DNA from: an uncultured Bacteroidales bacterium
GTDB taxonomy: Bacteria; Bacteroidota; Bacteroidia; Bacteroidales; P3
Length of the DNA: 64,000 bases
Reading direction: 5' to 3'
Assembly: GCA_900317955.1 (NCBI GenBank)
Contig: ONIP01000003.1
Coordinates: 207,128 to 271,127 of the forward strand
The notes beneath the pieces are model-generated. The model ran no database searches. It was not told the origin of the DNA and worked only from the letters and a program-made list of their open reading frames with translations. The translations under genes and the position numbers were made by a program. Every line of letters begins with the position of its first letter. Within the stretch, counting starts at the first letter, position 1. Of this stretch, positions 40,538 to 49,711 are shown one piece after another.

Positions 40538-42193
40538 ATGGAAGAAAAGAAATATAGTGAGGAATCGTTAGAAAAAACAAACGCTGTGGAAGCACCGAGT
40601 GCCGTTGAGCCTGAGGTGGACGACGATGCCGCCACCGCCGAAGAGATGGAGGCCTTTATACGCGACCGCCGAGAGAGAGAGAAGAAGGAAAAGAAAGAGT
40701 ATGACCAGGATGAAGAGGTAGACATATTCGGAGAGCATATAGCTCCGGAAAATTCGATAGACCCCTACCTTGAACCTGACCCGACGCTGCCGTGGGTGAA
40801 GTATGACGAGAGTGTGTTCCTGTCGCGCGGTTGCAAGGCTTGTCCGGAGTCGTATGTGCCGATAAGCGAGATAGAGACCCGCAGTTGCAGCAAGGTGACT
40901 TCTTGCAACTGGATGCGCGGCATACGCCAGCCGGGCATCAAGCCTTTTGATTGCGTAGAGGTACGATTCAAGAATAACCGAAAAGATTTTTTCCGTTTGC
41001 CTGACGGACTTGATGTGACCGAAGGCGATGTTGTTGCAGTGGAAGGAACGCCCGGACACGATATAGGCATAGTGAGTTTGACTGGTGAGGTGTGCCGGAT
41101 ACAGATGAAGAAAAGGCATGTAGACCCTGCCGACGAGAATGTGCGCAAGTTGTTCCGTCGTGCCAAAAGCGCCGACCTTGAGCGTTGGGTTGCCAGTTTG
41201 AAAAACGAGAATCAGGCATTGCTGAAAACACGTCGCATAGCGCAAGACCTGAACCTTGAGATGAAGGTGAACGATGTGGAGTATCAAGGCGACAATGCCA
41301 AGGCAATTTTCTACTATACCGCAGACGACCGTGTGGATTTCCGTACGCTAATCAAAGTGTTGGCGGAGGAGTTCCATGTGCGTATCGAGATGAAACAGAT
41401 AGGTGTGCGTCAAGAGGCCGGCAAGGTAGGCGGTTTGGGCACCTGCGGTCGTGAATTGTGCTGCAGCACATGGCTAACCAATTTCAAGTCGGTGACGACC
41501 AGTGCAGCCAAGACACAGCAGATACTGCCGAACCCGCAGAAACTGGCAGGGCAGTGTGGCAAGTTGAAATGCTGTCTCAATTTCGAATGCGAGGTGTATG
41601 CCGATGCCCTCAAGAAATTTCCTCCAGCGAATATCTCCATCCGCTTTAAGAAGGGCTTGGCACAGTATAAAAAGACCGATGTGTTCCGTGGCATTATGTG
41701 GTATGCCTACGAAGGCGAGAACGAGTTGTATGCCATCCCGGCCGAGAGCGTGAAGAAACTGATAGAGATGAACCACAATCAGGAGTATCCGGAGAAGCTT
41801 GAGGATTACCAGGTGGAACTTATGTCGACGGCAGCCTTAGCCCAAGAGACGGATAATGCCGAATTTGAGCGTGAGTTGAGGCGGATGGCCGACGACATGA
41901 CCGAGAGCGATGACCAAGGCCAGGAGAAAGCACCGGCGCGCGAGCAACAAGGAGAACGCCGTGGACACAATAACGACAAACAGAAAAACCGCCAGCGTAC
42001 ACCAGAAAAGGGCGAGAAACTAGAGCGTCGTCCCGGACGGGTGCCCGCACCGGAACAGGGCGAGAAGAAGTATGCACCCAATGGCGGGTCAGCACGTCAT
42101 GACGAGTACCAACGTCCGCGCAACAATCCCGGCTCGGGTCGTAACGCAGGACGAAGAAGTGCAGGTCGTGACCCCAGAAGAAATACGAACTAA
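40538..42193 (+). CDS. ricT: RicT/YaaT (PSP1-domain) regulatory iron-sulfur protein
   Basis: A 551-residue protein. The central PSP1 domain (about 85-390) has the cysteine-rich segments CGRELCCSTWLTNF and CGKLKCCLNFECE. In B. subtilis, RicT with RicA and RicF binds iron-sulfur clusters and helps RNA maturation with RNase Y, whose gene also lies in this window. The N-terminal 70 residues are acidic and the last 110 are rich in Arg, Gly, Pro and Gln (GERRGHNNDKQKNRQRTP), likely a disordered RNA-binding tail. It follows holB by 87 bases and precedes gldH. Confidence 0.88.
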   Translation: MEEKKYSEESLEKTNAVEAPSAVEPEVDDDAATAEEMEAFIRDRREREKKEKKEYDQDEEVDIFGEHIAPENSIDPYLEPDPTLPWVKYDESVFLSRGCKACPESYVPISEIETRSCSKVTSCNWMRGIRQPGIKPFDCVEVRFKNNRKDFFRLPDGLDVTEGDVVAVEGTPGHDIGIVSLTGEVCRIQMKKRHVDPADENVRKLFRRAKSADLERWVASLKNENQALLKTRRIAQDLNLEMKVNDVEYQGDNAKAIFYYTADDRVDFRTLIKVLAEEFHVRIEMKQIGVRQEAGKVGGLGTCGRELCCSTWLTNFKSVTTSAAKTQQILPNPQKLAGQCGKLKCCLNFECEVYADALKKFPPANISIRFKKGLAQYKKTDVFRGIMWYAYEGENELYAIPAESVKKLIEMNHNQEYPEKLEDYQVELMSTAALAQETDNAEFERELRRMADDMTESDDQGQEKAPAREQQGERRGHNNDKQKNRQRTPEKGEKLERRPGRVPAPEQGEKKYAPNGGSARHDEYQRPRNNPGSGRNAGRRSAGRDPRRNTN

Positions 42194-42315
42194 TAGAAAC
42201 AAGACAATGGGGCGGAACGAGGTTGCTTAACTCCCGACTAATATAAGTTGCTACTGAGAAGTGAAAGGAGCTCCAAAGTCCGTTACAACAATAAGAATCA
42301 GATAAGATTAGAAAG

Positions 42316-42792
42316 ATGAAACCTACATTACGATACCTTCTACCAGTGTTCCTGTCAGTGGTGTCGCTGCTGTGGACGGCGTGTGACAACCATGTATATT
42401 ATACCGAGGAGCGCGATGTAGACGAAACGGGGTGGAATATGGCCGACCGGCTTAAATTTGATGTAGAGGTAGAAGACACGTTGCACGTATTCGACTTTTT
42501 TGTGGATGTGCGCAACAGTGTGCATTACCCCAAGGCCAATGTGTTCTTCTTCATCAATACAACGTTTCCTGACGGGAGTGTGGCATACGATACGCTTGAG
42601 TGTCCGCTTGCCGACGTGGAGGGACATTGGTATGGCCGCCGGACAGGGCGATATGTTGACAGCCGCTATGTGTTTCGCAAACATGTTATCTTCCCCCGTT
42701 CAGGGAACTACCATTTTGAGGTGTGGCACGGAATGCGCGACACCAACGTAGTGGGATTGAAAAGTGTAGGTATGCGTATAGAGCGACTGTAA
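42316..42792 (+). CDS. gldH: gliding motility lipoprotein GldH
   Basis: A 158-residue lipoprotein with signal MKPTLRYLLPVFLSVVSLLWTACDN (lipobox cysteine at 23). ACDNHVYYTEERDVDETGWN and the C-terminal YHFEVWHGMRD..NVVGLKSVGMRIE are typical of GldH. In gliding flavobacteria GldH is needed for motility, but it is kept by many non-gliding Bacteroidales, where its role is unclear. It lies between ricT and pbp1A, its usual place. Confidence 0.9.
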   Translation: MKPTLRYLLPVFLSVVSLLWTACDNHVYYTEERDVDETGWNMADRLKFDVEVEDTLHVFDFFVDVRNSVHYPKANVFFFINTTFPDGSVAYDTLECPLADVEGHWYGRRTGRYVDSRYVFRKHVIFPRSGNYHFEVWHGMRDTNVVGLKSVGMRIERL

Positions 42793-42873
42793 CAGCCATT
42801 GGAATAACATTACGGCGCAGAAGCACCAACCAAGGGAACGTGGAAGCGCCAGCCGTAACCTAAATTGAACGCC

Positions 42874-45129
42874 ATGACAAAAAAACAGAGTAAGACAAAT
42901 AGCAACACCATCCGCACCGCATGGAAGATATTTGCGGGAGTGTGGATATTTATATTTCTCTTTTTCGTGCTCCTCTCGTTAGGATGGTTGGGATTCATGC
43001 CCTCGTTCGAAGAGTTGGAAAACCCGCAGAGCAACCAGGCCACCGAAGTGCTTTCGGCAGACGGTGAGATACTTGGTTTCATAGGGATAGAGAACCGTTC
43101 CAATGTCACGTACGATGAGTTGTCGCCCAATCTGGTGAATGCCCTCATCGCTACCGAGGATGTGCGTTTCTACAAGCACTCAGGCATAGACCCGCGCAGT
43201 CTCTTCAGAGTGTTCTTTAAAACACTTCTGGGTCGCCATAGCAGCAGCGGTGGCGGCAGCACTATCACACAGCAGCTGGCCAAGAACCTGTTTCCACGTG
43301 AGCACAAAGGACCTATCGGCACGGTGTTCTCCAAGTTCAAAGAGTGGGTTGTGGCAGTGAAACTGGAGCATAACTATTCCAAACAGGAAATCATTGCCAT
43401 GTATTTCAATACGGTGGATTTTGGCAGCAATTCTTTTGGCATCAAGACAGCCGCGAAGACCTTTTTTGACAAAACGCCTGCAGAGCTTACCGTCAACGAA
43501 GCTGCGGTGTTGGTGGGACTACTCAAGGCCCCCACAGCCTACAGCCCCGTGCTTCACCCGGAGGCAGCTCTTAGCCGCCGTAATACGGTTCTGTCACAGA
43601 TGAAGCGGTATAATTACCTGAGCGAGGAAGAATTTGAAAAGTACAAAGAGGAGAAGATAGACATATCTCATTATTCCCCGCAAAGTCACAACGACGGTCT
43701 TGCGACGTATCTGCGTGAGTATATACGCACCTATATGAAAGATTGGTGCAAACATCATCGCAACAGCGAGGGTGACCACTACGATGTGCACAAAGACGGC
43801 CTTCGAATCTACACCACTATTGACTCGCGCATGCAGCGATATGCCGAAGCCGCTGTACGTGAACACATGAGCAAAGAGGTGCAGCCACAGTTTAACCGTG
43901 AGCTCCGCAGCCGTGGTGGCAATCCGTTTTGTGATATCAGTCCTGAGCAGCAAGAGAAGATTATGGTGCAGGCCATGAAAGGTTCCGACCGTTACTACCA
44001 GCTTCACAAGGTGCAGGGGTTGAGTGAGAAAGAATGCCGGAAGGTTTTCAAAGAGAAAGTGAAGATGCGTCTTTTCTCATGGAAGGGGAATATTGATACT
44101 ATGATGTCGCCATGGGATTCGTTGCTTTACTACAAGAAGTTCCTTAACGTAGGCTTAATGTCGGTTGAACCTGGGACAGGTCACGTCAAAGCATACGTTG
44201 GGGGCATCAACTACCGCTATTTTAAATACGACAATGTGATGAGTCACCGTCAGGTGGGTTCTACGTTTAAACCCTTTGTCTACACCATGGCACTGCAAGA
44301 CCTGGGAATGTACCCCTGCACCCAAGTGCCGAACTCGGAGGTTTGTTTCGAGGTGTGGGGACAGCCTGACTGGTGCCCAAAGAACTCGTCGCATGAGCGC
44401 GAGAACCAGATGGTCACCCTTAAATGGGCGTTGGCACACTCCATCAACTGGGTGTCGGCCTACCTGATGAAACAAGGGTCGCCCGAGCAGGTGATAGCCA
44501 TTGCCCGCAAAATGGGTGTTGCGAGCGATATAGATGCTGTGCCGGCCATCTGTGTAGGTACGCCTGAGATCACCGTTTACGAGATGGCTGGTGCCATGGC
44601 CACTTTTGCCAACAAGGGAGAGTATGTGGAGCCGATATTCATCACCCGAATAGAAGACAAGAAGGGAACGGTTCTCGACCGCTTTACAGCGGAACGGCAT
44701 GAGGCTATCAGCGAGCGTACAGCGTATATGATGATAGAGTTGATGAAGGGTGTGGTGCAGAGCGGTACAGGTGTGCGCCTCAACTATAAGTACCACCTCA
44801 ACGAATTCAGCAATGCCATAGCGGGCAAGACGGGTACGACACAGAACAATTCAGACTGTTGGTTTGTGGGCATCACGCCCAAGTTAGCCACGGCTATCTG
44901 GACAGGCGGTGAGGTGCGCAGTATCCATTTCCGCAACATGACCTTCGGACAGGGTGCTGCGCAGGCACTCCCGATATTCGGCTATTATATGCGCAGCATC
45001 TATACCGACAAGACCCTTAAGTTTCCGCGTGGCGACTTTGAACGGCCTAACGTGCCTCTCGATGTTGAGTTAGACTGTTCCCAGTTCCAACAGGAAATCC
45101 TTGACGAGACTCCTGAGTACGATTTCTAA
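42874..45129 (+). CDS. bifunctional penicillin-binding protein 1A (transglycosylase/transpeptidase)
   Basis: A 751-residue class A PBP that builds and crosslinks peptidoglycan in the periplasm. One N-terminal membrane helix (about 16-40) is followed by the GT51 domain with ATEDVRFYKHSGIDPRSL (catalytic Glu) and GGSTITQQLAKNLF, then the transpeptidase domain with VGSTFKPFVYT (SxxK serine), HSIN (SxN) and AGKTGTTQNN (KTG). ATG 42874 is preferred over an upstream TTG. It ends with an acidic tail (EILDETPEYDF). rlmN begins 14 bases downstream. Confidence 0.95.
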   Translation: MTKKQSKTNSNTIRTAWKIFAGVWIFIFLFFVLLSLGWLGFMPSFEELENPQSNQATEVLSADGEILGFIGIENRSNVTYDELSPNLVNALIATEDVRFYKHSGIDPRSLFRVFFKTLLGRHSSSGGGSTITQQLAKNLFPREHKGPIGTVFSKFKEWVVAVKLEHNYSKQEIIAMYFNTVDFGSNSFGIKTAAKTFFDKTPAELTVNEAAVLVGLLKAPTAYSPVLHPEAALSRRNTVLSQMKRYNYLSEEEFEKYKEEKIDISHYSPQSHNDGLATYLREYIRTYMKDWCKHHRNSEGDHYDVHKDGLRIYTTIDSRMQRYAEAAVREHMSKEVQPQFNRELRSRGGNPFCDISPEQQEKIMVQAMKGSDRYYQLHKVQGLSEKECRKVFKEKVKMRLFSWKGNIDTMMSPWDSLLYYKKFLNVGLMSVEPGTGHVKAYVGGINYRYFKYDNVMSHRQVGSTFKPFVYTMALQDLGMYPCTQVPNSEVCFEVWGQPDWCPKNSSHERENQMVTLKWALAHSINWVSAYLMKQGSPEQVIAIARKMGVASDIDAVPAICVGTPEITVYEMAGAMATFANKGEYVEPIFITRIEDKKGTVLDRFTAERHEAISERTAYMMIELMKGVVQSGTGVRLNYKYHLNEFSNAIAGKTGTTQNNSDCWFVGITPKLATAIWTGGEVRSIHFRNMTFGQGAAQALPIFGYYMRSIYTDKTLKFPRGDFERPNVPLDVELDCSQFQQEILDETPEYDF

Positions 45130-45143
45130 CTTTTCATAGCAAC

Positions 45144-46193
45144 ATGAATCAAACCACTCATGTTTCAGACTCTGGCCTGCCATCCCTGTTCGGCATGGGG
45201 CTTGACCAACTGCAACAGTTGTGTGCAGACGAGGGCATGCCGCGTTTTGCAGCGAAACAAATGTGCGATTGGCTCTACGCAAAGCATGTTGATAGCATAG
45301 ATGCCATGACCAACCTATCGCTGAAGGCTCGTGCCCGTTTGAAGGAGATAGCTATCATCGGGCGTCATCACCCTGTGAACTGCCAAGTGTCGCGCGACGG
45401 TACCAAGAAGTATCTTTTTCAGAAGTCTGACGACCCGACCCAGTTTATTGAGACAGTCTTTATTCCTGATGGCGACCGTGGCACATTGTGTGTTTCATGC
45501 CAGGCGGGTTGCAAGATGGGGTGCCGGTTCTGTGTAACAGGGCAGCAAGGGTTCCATGGCGACCTTTCTGCCACCGATATTCTGAATCAGATATTCTCCA
45601 TTCCTGAATTCGACCGACTCACCAATATCGTTTATATGGGCATGGGTGAACCCATGGACAACCTTGACAACGTTATGCGCAGTACGGAGGTGCTTACTGC
45701 ACCGTGGGGGTTAGGGTGGAGTCCCCATCGTATTACGGTATCCACAGTGGGCATTATCCCTGGTTTAAGGCGTTTCCTTGGCGAGAGCCAATGCCATGTG
45801 GCGGTTAGTCTGCACAATCCCTTTGCCGACGAGCGGGAGGAGATTATGCCGATGCAGCAGGCTTATCCCATTGCCGACGTGGTGGCGTTGCTTCGCAAGT
45901 ACGACTGGAGCGGCCAGCGGCGAATCTCTTTTGAGTATACCATGTTCAAGGGGCTCAACGATGACACCCGTCATGCTGCCGAGTTGGTGCGTCTGTTAAA
46001 AGGGCTGTATTGCCGTGTAAACCTCATTCGTTTCCACTCCTCGCCAGACACTCCTTTCAAGACCTCCTCAGTGCAGGCAATGGAACGTTTTCGTGACTAT
46101 CTCAATGCCCACGGCATTACTTGTACCATCCGTGCTTCGCGAGGCGAGGACATCATGGCCGCCTGCGGACTCCTGGCCGGTAAAAACCAATAA
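45144..46193 (+). CDS. rlmN: 23S rRNA (adenine2503-C2)-methyltransferase
   Basis: A 349-residue radical SAM enzyme that methylates A2503 of 23S rRNA and A37 of some tRNAs. The cluster motif CKMGCRFC (CX3CX2C) lies in CQAGCKMGCRFCVTG. NIVYMGMGEPMDN, HRITVSTVGIIPGLRRF, VAVSLHNPFADERE and FEYTMFKGLND are conserved. The C-terminal cysteine that resolves the methyl-transfer intermediate is in GEDIMAACGLL. It is the last gene in the rightward run and is followed by a strong hairpin. Confidence 0.95.
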   Translation: MNQTTHVSDSGLPSLFGMGLDQLQQLCADEGMPRFAAKQMCDWLYAKHVDSIDAMTNLSLKARARLKEIAIIGRHHPVNCQVSRDGTKKYLFQKSDDPTQFIETVFIPDGDRGTLCVSCQAGCKMGCRFCVTGQQGFHGDLSATDILNQIFSIPEFDRLTNIVYMGMGEPMDNLDNVMRSTEVLTAPWGLGWSPHRITVSTVGIIPGLRRFLGESQCHVAVSLHNPFADEREEIMPMQQAYPIADVVALLRKYDWSGQRRISFEYTMFKGLNDDTRHAAELVRLLKGLYCRVNLIRFHSSPDTPFKTSSVQAMERFRDYLNAHGITCTIRASRGEDIMAACGLLAGKNQ

Positions 46194-46215
46194 ATCACAA
46201 ATCCGACTTTATAGT

Positions 46216-46256
46216 AGCGTACAGTACAGGTTTGACCTGCGCCGTACGCTTTCATC
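46216..46256. terminator. bidirectional terminator between rlmN and the sigma operon
   Basis: Outer arms AGCGTAC (46216-46222) and GTACGCT (46244-46250) enclose inner arms CAGGT/ACCTG (46227-46231, 46235-46239). A T-rich run follows on the plus side. The genes on both sides converge on it. Confidence 0.8.
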
Positions 46257-46820
46257 TTATTCTTCTTTCAATAGTTCGTCTATCTCTTCGCTGAGGTTGG
46301 AATAGCGTTTCTTCAGCCGGCGGGCGACCAGCAGTCCGGCAAACAGGCCGGCAGCGCCTCCGAGTAGTTTGGAGGGGTTTTTATAGGCATAGATTAACAT
46401 GAGTGCTATGATAATACCGCTAACCACATAGATGACGGCTTTGTGGCGTTTGGGCGTTTGGGAACTCCTCCGAACACTTTCGCGCAGGGAAAGCAGTCCG
46501 GATTTTGAATTCGTGTCGGGTCGACGCATGCCGCGTGTCACGATAAGGCTGTATATGGTCATGGAAATCATCAGCAAATCGACTATTATAATCAGCCACC
46601 ATGGCCATAAGTTTTCATATAAGAGAAACGGGGTGATGACAATGACGAAAATGATGAGGAAGACGGAGCACGCCAGGTTTAGGCGGTACATGCCTATAAC
46701 ACGTCGGCGCACCGAGCGGCGCCACACCTCGTTGTTGAAAGTACTGTGATTGGCTATGTCTTGCTGCAGGTCGCGGAGGTCTTGCTGCAGCTCTTGTTTT
46801 AAATCGAGATTGTTTTCCAT
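46257..46820 (-). CDS. membrane protein encoded with the ECF sigma factor
   Basis: A 187-residue protein with an acidic, helical N-terminus (MENNLDLKQELQQDLRDLQQ), two helices at about 45-100 (LACSVFLIIFVIVITPFLLY and WWLIIIVDLLMISMTIYSLI) and two more near 130-165 with a glycine-rich hairpin (LLGGAAGLFAGLLVARRL). It begins 11 bases after the sigma gene stop, the position of anti-sigma factors. It lacks a recognisable anti-sigma domain, so regulating the sigma factor is inference. Confidence 0.75.
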   Translation of the reverse strand: MENNLDLKQELQQDLRDLQQDIANHSTFNNEVWRRSVRRRVIGMYRLNLACSVFLIIFVIVITPFLLYENLWPWWLIIIVDLLMISMTIYSLIVTRGMRRPDTNSKSGLLSLRESVRRSSQTPKRHKAVIYVVSGIIIALMLIYAYKNPSKLLGGAAGLFAGLLVARRLKKRYSNLSEEIDELLKEE

Positions 46821-46831
46821 TGTTGCTTGTT

Positions 46832-47338
46832 TTAGTCGGTTATTGATTTGAGTTTTTCGCGTATGCGCACCAAACGGACGCTTACGTTTTTGACGGTGAT
46901 GCCGAGGATGGCGGCAATTTCGTCGTAGGGCAGGTCTTCGAGCCAGAGGAGGATGAGGGCGCGGTCGAAGGGGTGCAGCTTGCCGATGCGGCGATGCAGG
47001 CGTTGGGCAGCGGGATTGTGTTCCTCACTGCTGTCCCAGGAGGAGGCATCGGCAAAGTAGTCCACGCTCAGCTCTAAGGGTGAGGTGTCCCTGCGCCGGC
47101 GGTGTTTGCGGTCCATGTTGATGCATGTGTTCAACGCGATGCGGTACACCCAGGTCTTCTCGGTGCTGCGGCCTTCGAAGGTGTCGAAGCCCTGCCACAG
47201 GCGTATGAGCGTCTCTTGGAACAGGTCGTCGGCTTGCTGCCGCTCGTCGGCAAAGAGGTAGCAGACCGAATAGATGGTCTGCCGTTGCCGCTCCACCAGC
47301 TGCTCGAAGTCGCGTTCAATCTGTTGTTTCTTGTTCAT
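46832..47338 (-). CDS. ECF-type RNA polymerase sigma factor
   Basis: A 168-residue sigma-70-family factor with region 2 (YSVCYLFADERQQADDLFQE and TWVYRIALNTCINMDRKHRR) and region 4 (HPFDRALILLWLEDLPYDEI and ITVKNVSVRLVRIREKL) and no regions 1 or 3. DDLFQETLIRLW carries the core-binding surface. ECF factors usually serve envelope or transport stress. It is coupled to a membrane protein gene 11 bases downstream, so the two likely form a signal pair, but no target promoters can be inferred here. Confidence 0.92.
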   Translation of the reverse strand: MNKKQQIERDFEQLVERQRQTIYSVCYLFADERQQADDLFQETLIRLWQGFDTFEGRSTEKTWVYRIALNTCINMDRKHRRRRDTSPLELSVDYFADASSWDSSEEHNPAAQRLHRRIGKLHPFDRALILLWLEDLPYDEIAAILGITVKNVSVRLVRIREKLKSITD

Positions 47339-47424
47339 AAATGTGGAATCAGTTTTTATTTTGCCCGTTAGACAACGGGACTACCGAAAAAACTACACCC
47401 CAGCACAAGTTTTTTTCAATGGAA

Positions 47425-47460
47425 AGAAAAAAGAGAGTCTCGCCGTGGTGAGACTCTCTT
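47425..47460 (-). terminator. terminator of the tRNA-Ser/Pro/Arg cluster
   Basis: GAGACTCTCTT/AAGAGAGTCTC arms (47450-47460 and 47431-47441) form an 11-bp stem; on the minus strand the T-run follows at 47430-47425. Confidence 0.85.
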
Positions 47461-47470
47461 CGTTGTTTAG

Positions 47471-47544
47471 TGATTCCGCTGCGATTCGAACGCAGGACCT
47501 ACTGCTTAGAAGGCAGTTGCTCTATCCAGCTGAGCTACGGAACC
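47471..47544 (-). tRNA. tRNA-Arg (anticodon TCT)
   Basis: Acceptor arms GGTTCCG/CGGAATC pair. Anticodon stem ACTGC/GCAGT holds loop CTTCTAA, giving anticodon TCT for AGA codons. T arm CTGCGTTCGAATCGCAG. CCA is not encoded. It is the last of three tRNAs on this strand. Confidence 0.92.
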
Positions 47545-47614
47545 GCTTTTGAACTTGTTAATTCGTAAATCTGACTAACAAATAAACGTATTCACGCATT
47601 AACTCGTTCAGTTG

Positions 47615-47689
47615 TCGGGACACCCAGATTCGAACTGGGGATCTCCTGCTCCCAAAGCAGGCGCGATAACCGGACTACGCTATATCCCG
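47615..47689 (-). tRNA. tRNA-Pro (anticodon TGG)
   Basis: Acceptor arms CGGGATA/TGTCCCG pair; anticodon stem CCTGC/GCAGG holds TTTGGGA, anticodon TGG. T arm CCCAGTTCGAATCTGGG. CCA is not encoded. Confidence 0.92.
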
Positions 47690-47710
47690 AAAGCCGCAGG
47701 GGCTGTTTTT

Positions 47711-47745
47711 GAAAAAGAAAGACGCCTCACGGACGTCTCTTTTTC
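47711..47745. terminator. hairpin between tRNA-Ser and tRNA-Pro
   Basis: AGACG (47720-47724) and CGTCT (47734-47738) flanked by A-runs on one side and T-runs on the other make a terminator-like stem in both directions. It may end part of the tRNA-Ser transcript. Confidence 0.6.
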
Positions 47746-47747
47746 TT

Positions 47748-47838
47748 TGGCGGAGAAGGGGGGATTCGAACCCCCGGTACCCTAATCGAGTACGACAGTT
47801 TAGCAAACTGTTGGTTTCAGCCACTCACCCACCTCTCC
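47748..47838 (-). tRNA. tRNA-Ser (anticodon GCT)
   Basis: The 91-base gene has the long variable arm of class II tRNAs (CGTACTCGATTAGGGTACCG). Acceptor GGAGAGG/CTTCTCC, anticodon stem ACAGT/ACTGT with loop TTGCTAA, anticodon GCT. The 3' CCA is encoded (47750-47748). Confidence 0.93.
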
Positions 47839-47884
47839 GTAGCTGTCTGTGAAAACCTTTGTTTTCCTTCAGCGAAATCGGGTG

Positions 47885-47916
47885 CAAAAGTACGAACTTT
47901 TTTTGAATTGGACAAA
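47885..47916 (-). promoter_or_regulatory. promoter of the tRNA-Ser/Pro/Arg cluster
   Basis: Minus strand TTTG (47916-47913), 20 bases, TACTTTTG (47892-47885), about 45 bases before tRNA-Ser. Confidence 0.8.
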
Positions 47917-47950
47917 ACTTTTTTCGTTTTTTGCACTTTTGAGCTTGAAA

Positions 47951-48697
47951 TTATTTTCTTTTTGCTTGATTCTTAACGCCTTCTATTTTTCGTTTGATTT
48001 CCTCTTGGTTACCTAAATAGAAGTCATTTTTGAGGATCATTTGGTCGTCAAATTCAAAAATATAGGGTACAGCAGTGGGAATATTGAATCCGACGATGTC
48101 GGCATCGCTTATACCCTTGAGAGTCTTGACGATACCGCGTAGGCTGTTGCCGTGGGCCACCACCATCACTTCGTCGTGCTGGTTGAAGGCAGGGAGGATG
48201 GTTCCCTCGTAGTAGGGCATCAGTCGGGCGATAGTGTCGCAGAGGGCTTCGGTAGCAGGGAGTTCGGCATCGCTGACAGCGGCGTAGCGGGGATCCTTGC
48301 GGGGATTGCGGTTGTCTTCGATGTCTAATGCGGGCGGTTGGACATCGTAACTGCGACGCCACTGCATCAGTTTCTCCTCTCCGTATTTCTTGAGGGTCTC
48401 GGCCTTGTTGGCTCCCTGTAGGGCACCGTAGCTTTTTTCGTTGAGACGCCAGGATTTCTCGACGGGCAGGTAGTCCATGTCCATGGCGTCGAGAATCTGG
48501 TTGAGGGTCTTGACGGCACGTTTGAGGTAGGAGGTGTAGCACATGGTGGGGTGGTAGCCCTCTTCTTTAAGCAGGCGACCGGCCATATAGGCTTCGCACA
48601 TGCCGAAGGGGGTTAGGTCTACATCGGTCCATCCAGTAAAGAGGTTCATTTTATTCCACTCGCTTTCGCCGTGGCGCACTAAAATCAGTTTCTTCAT
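47951..48697 (-). CDS. gpmA: 2,3-bisphosphoglycerate-dependent phosphoglycerate mutase
   Basis: A 248-residue glycolytic enzyme interconverting 3- and 2-phosphoglycerate. [20 protein letters not shown] holds the phospho-accepting histidine, and [14 protein letters not shown] the second one. [15 protein letters not shown] is the substrate loop. ATG 48697 gives [12 protein letters not shown], the normal start. The basic tail [17 protein letters not shown] is longer than the minimum and typical of the Bacteroidetes form. Confidence 0.96.
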   Translation of the reverse strand: MKKLILVRHGESEWNKMNLFTGWTDVDLTPFGMCEAYMAGRLLKEEGYHPTMCYTSYLKRAVKTLNQILDAMDMDYLPVEKSWRLNEKSYGALQGANKAETLKKYGEEKLMQWRRSYDVQPPALDIEDNRNPRKDPRYAAVSDAELPATEALCDTIARLMPYYEGTILPAFNQHDEVMVVAHGNSLRGIVKTLKGISDADIVGFNIPTAVPYIFEFDDQMILKNDFYLGNQEEIKRKIEGVKNQAKRK

Positions 48698-48758
48698 GAT
48701 TGAATAGTTTGTTAGTGGCATAGGAAATCCATGAATAGTGGGAGTCCCTTGTGCCTGA

Positions 48759-49619
48759 TTATTTTTTCTTGTTTCTTTTGTCGGTAAAAATGCCTTCTTT
48801 CAGTTTTCCTTGGTGCGAAAGTATTACTATCGCAATGCCGGCTATTATCATAGGAATGCTGAGCCATTGCCCCATGTCGAGGGTCATGCCTTTTTCGAAG
48901 TCGACTTGTTCCTCTTTCACAAACTCCACTAAGAATCGTACACCCCAAAGGGCTATCATCCACCAACCGAAGAGACGGCCGTTGTGGAGCTTGCCCTCTT
49001 TGCGGAGGTAGACAATGTAGCATACGGCAAAGATGATGAAATAGGACAGTGATTCGTAGATTTGGGTGGGGTGTTTGGGTACGGTCTCGCCGTTTTGCTC
49101 AAAGATGAAGCCCCAAGGCAGGGAAGTTTCGACACCGTAGATTTCGCTGTTGAAGAGGTTGCCAAGACGGATGAAGGCACCGCCGAGGGCAACGACGATG
49201 ACGAGACGGTCGAGAAGCCACCATGCATTAATCTTATTCTTGCGGCAATAGAGCCAGATGGTGAGCAATATGGCGATGGCTGCGCCGTGGCTTGCGAGGC
49301 CCTCGTAGCCTGTGTATTTGCCCGTTTGCAAGTCGAAGGGTAGGCTGATTTCCAGCCAGTGGGCCGATGTCAAGAAGTAGTCGGGCTGGTAGAACAGGCA
49401 GTGCCCTAAGCGTGCGCCTACCAGAGTTGCCACAAACATCCAGAGGAGAAGTTCTTCGAGATATTTTGAGTCGACCTTCTCGATTTTGAACATCTTGGTG
49501 AAAATGAGGTAGCCCAGTACAAAAGCAAACAGAAATCCCAGCGAATAGTACCGCAATCCGAACGAACCGATGTGAAACATCACAGGGTCGACATTCCAAT
49601 GAATGAAATTGAGTAGCAT
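48759..49619 (-). CDS. lgt: prolipoprotein diacylglyceryl transferase
   Basis: A 286-residue inner-membrane enzyme with seven helices that adds diacylglycerol to the lipobox cysteine of prolipoproteins. The signature [17 protein letters not shown] and the histidine/arginine region [14 protein letters not shown], with [12 protein letters not shown], are present. ATG 49619 gives [20 protein letters not shown]; the longer frame runs into an intergenic repeat. Several lipoproteins in this window would be its substrates. Confidence 0.95.
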   Translation of the reverse strand: MLLNFIHWNVDPVMFHIGSFGLRYYSLGFLFAFVLGYLIFTKMFKIEKVDSKYLEELLLWMFVATLVGARLGHCLFYQPDYFLTSAHWLEISLPFDLQTGKYTGYEGLASHGAAIAILLTIWLYCRKNKINAWWLLDRLVIVVALGGAFIRLGNLFNSEIYGVETSLPWGFIFEQNGETVPKHPTQIYESLSYFIIFAVCYIVYLRKEGKLHNGRLFGWWMIALWGVRFLVEFVKEEQVDFEKGMTLDMGQWLSIPMIIAGIAIVILSHQGKLKEGIFTDKRNKKK

Positions 49620-49638
49620 CTTGATTAAATTGAAAAAT

Positions 49639-49697
49639 GAAAGTTGAAAATTGAAAATCAGGCTGACACAGCTAATAATCTTCAATCTTCAACTTTC
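49639..49697. repeat. intergenic dyad of GAAAGTTGAA-type units
   Basis: GAAAGTTGAA (49639-49648) is mirrored by TTCAACTTTC (49688-49697) and the arms contain near-repeats (TTGAAAATTGAAAATC; TTCAATCTTCAAC). It is the same design as other dyads here but with different words. Confidence 0.55.
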
Positions 49698-49711
49698 CAT
49701 TCAGTAATGTA

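Noticed and set aside
34146..47338. PrsW cutting the membrane partner of the ECF sigma factor as an established pathway
   Set aside because: The genes lie 12 kb apart and no anti-sigma domain is recognisable; the link would be guesswork.
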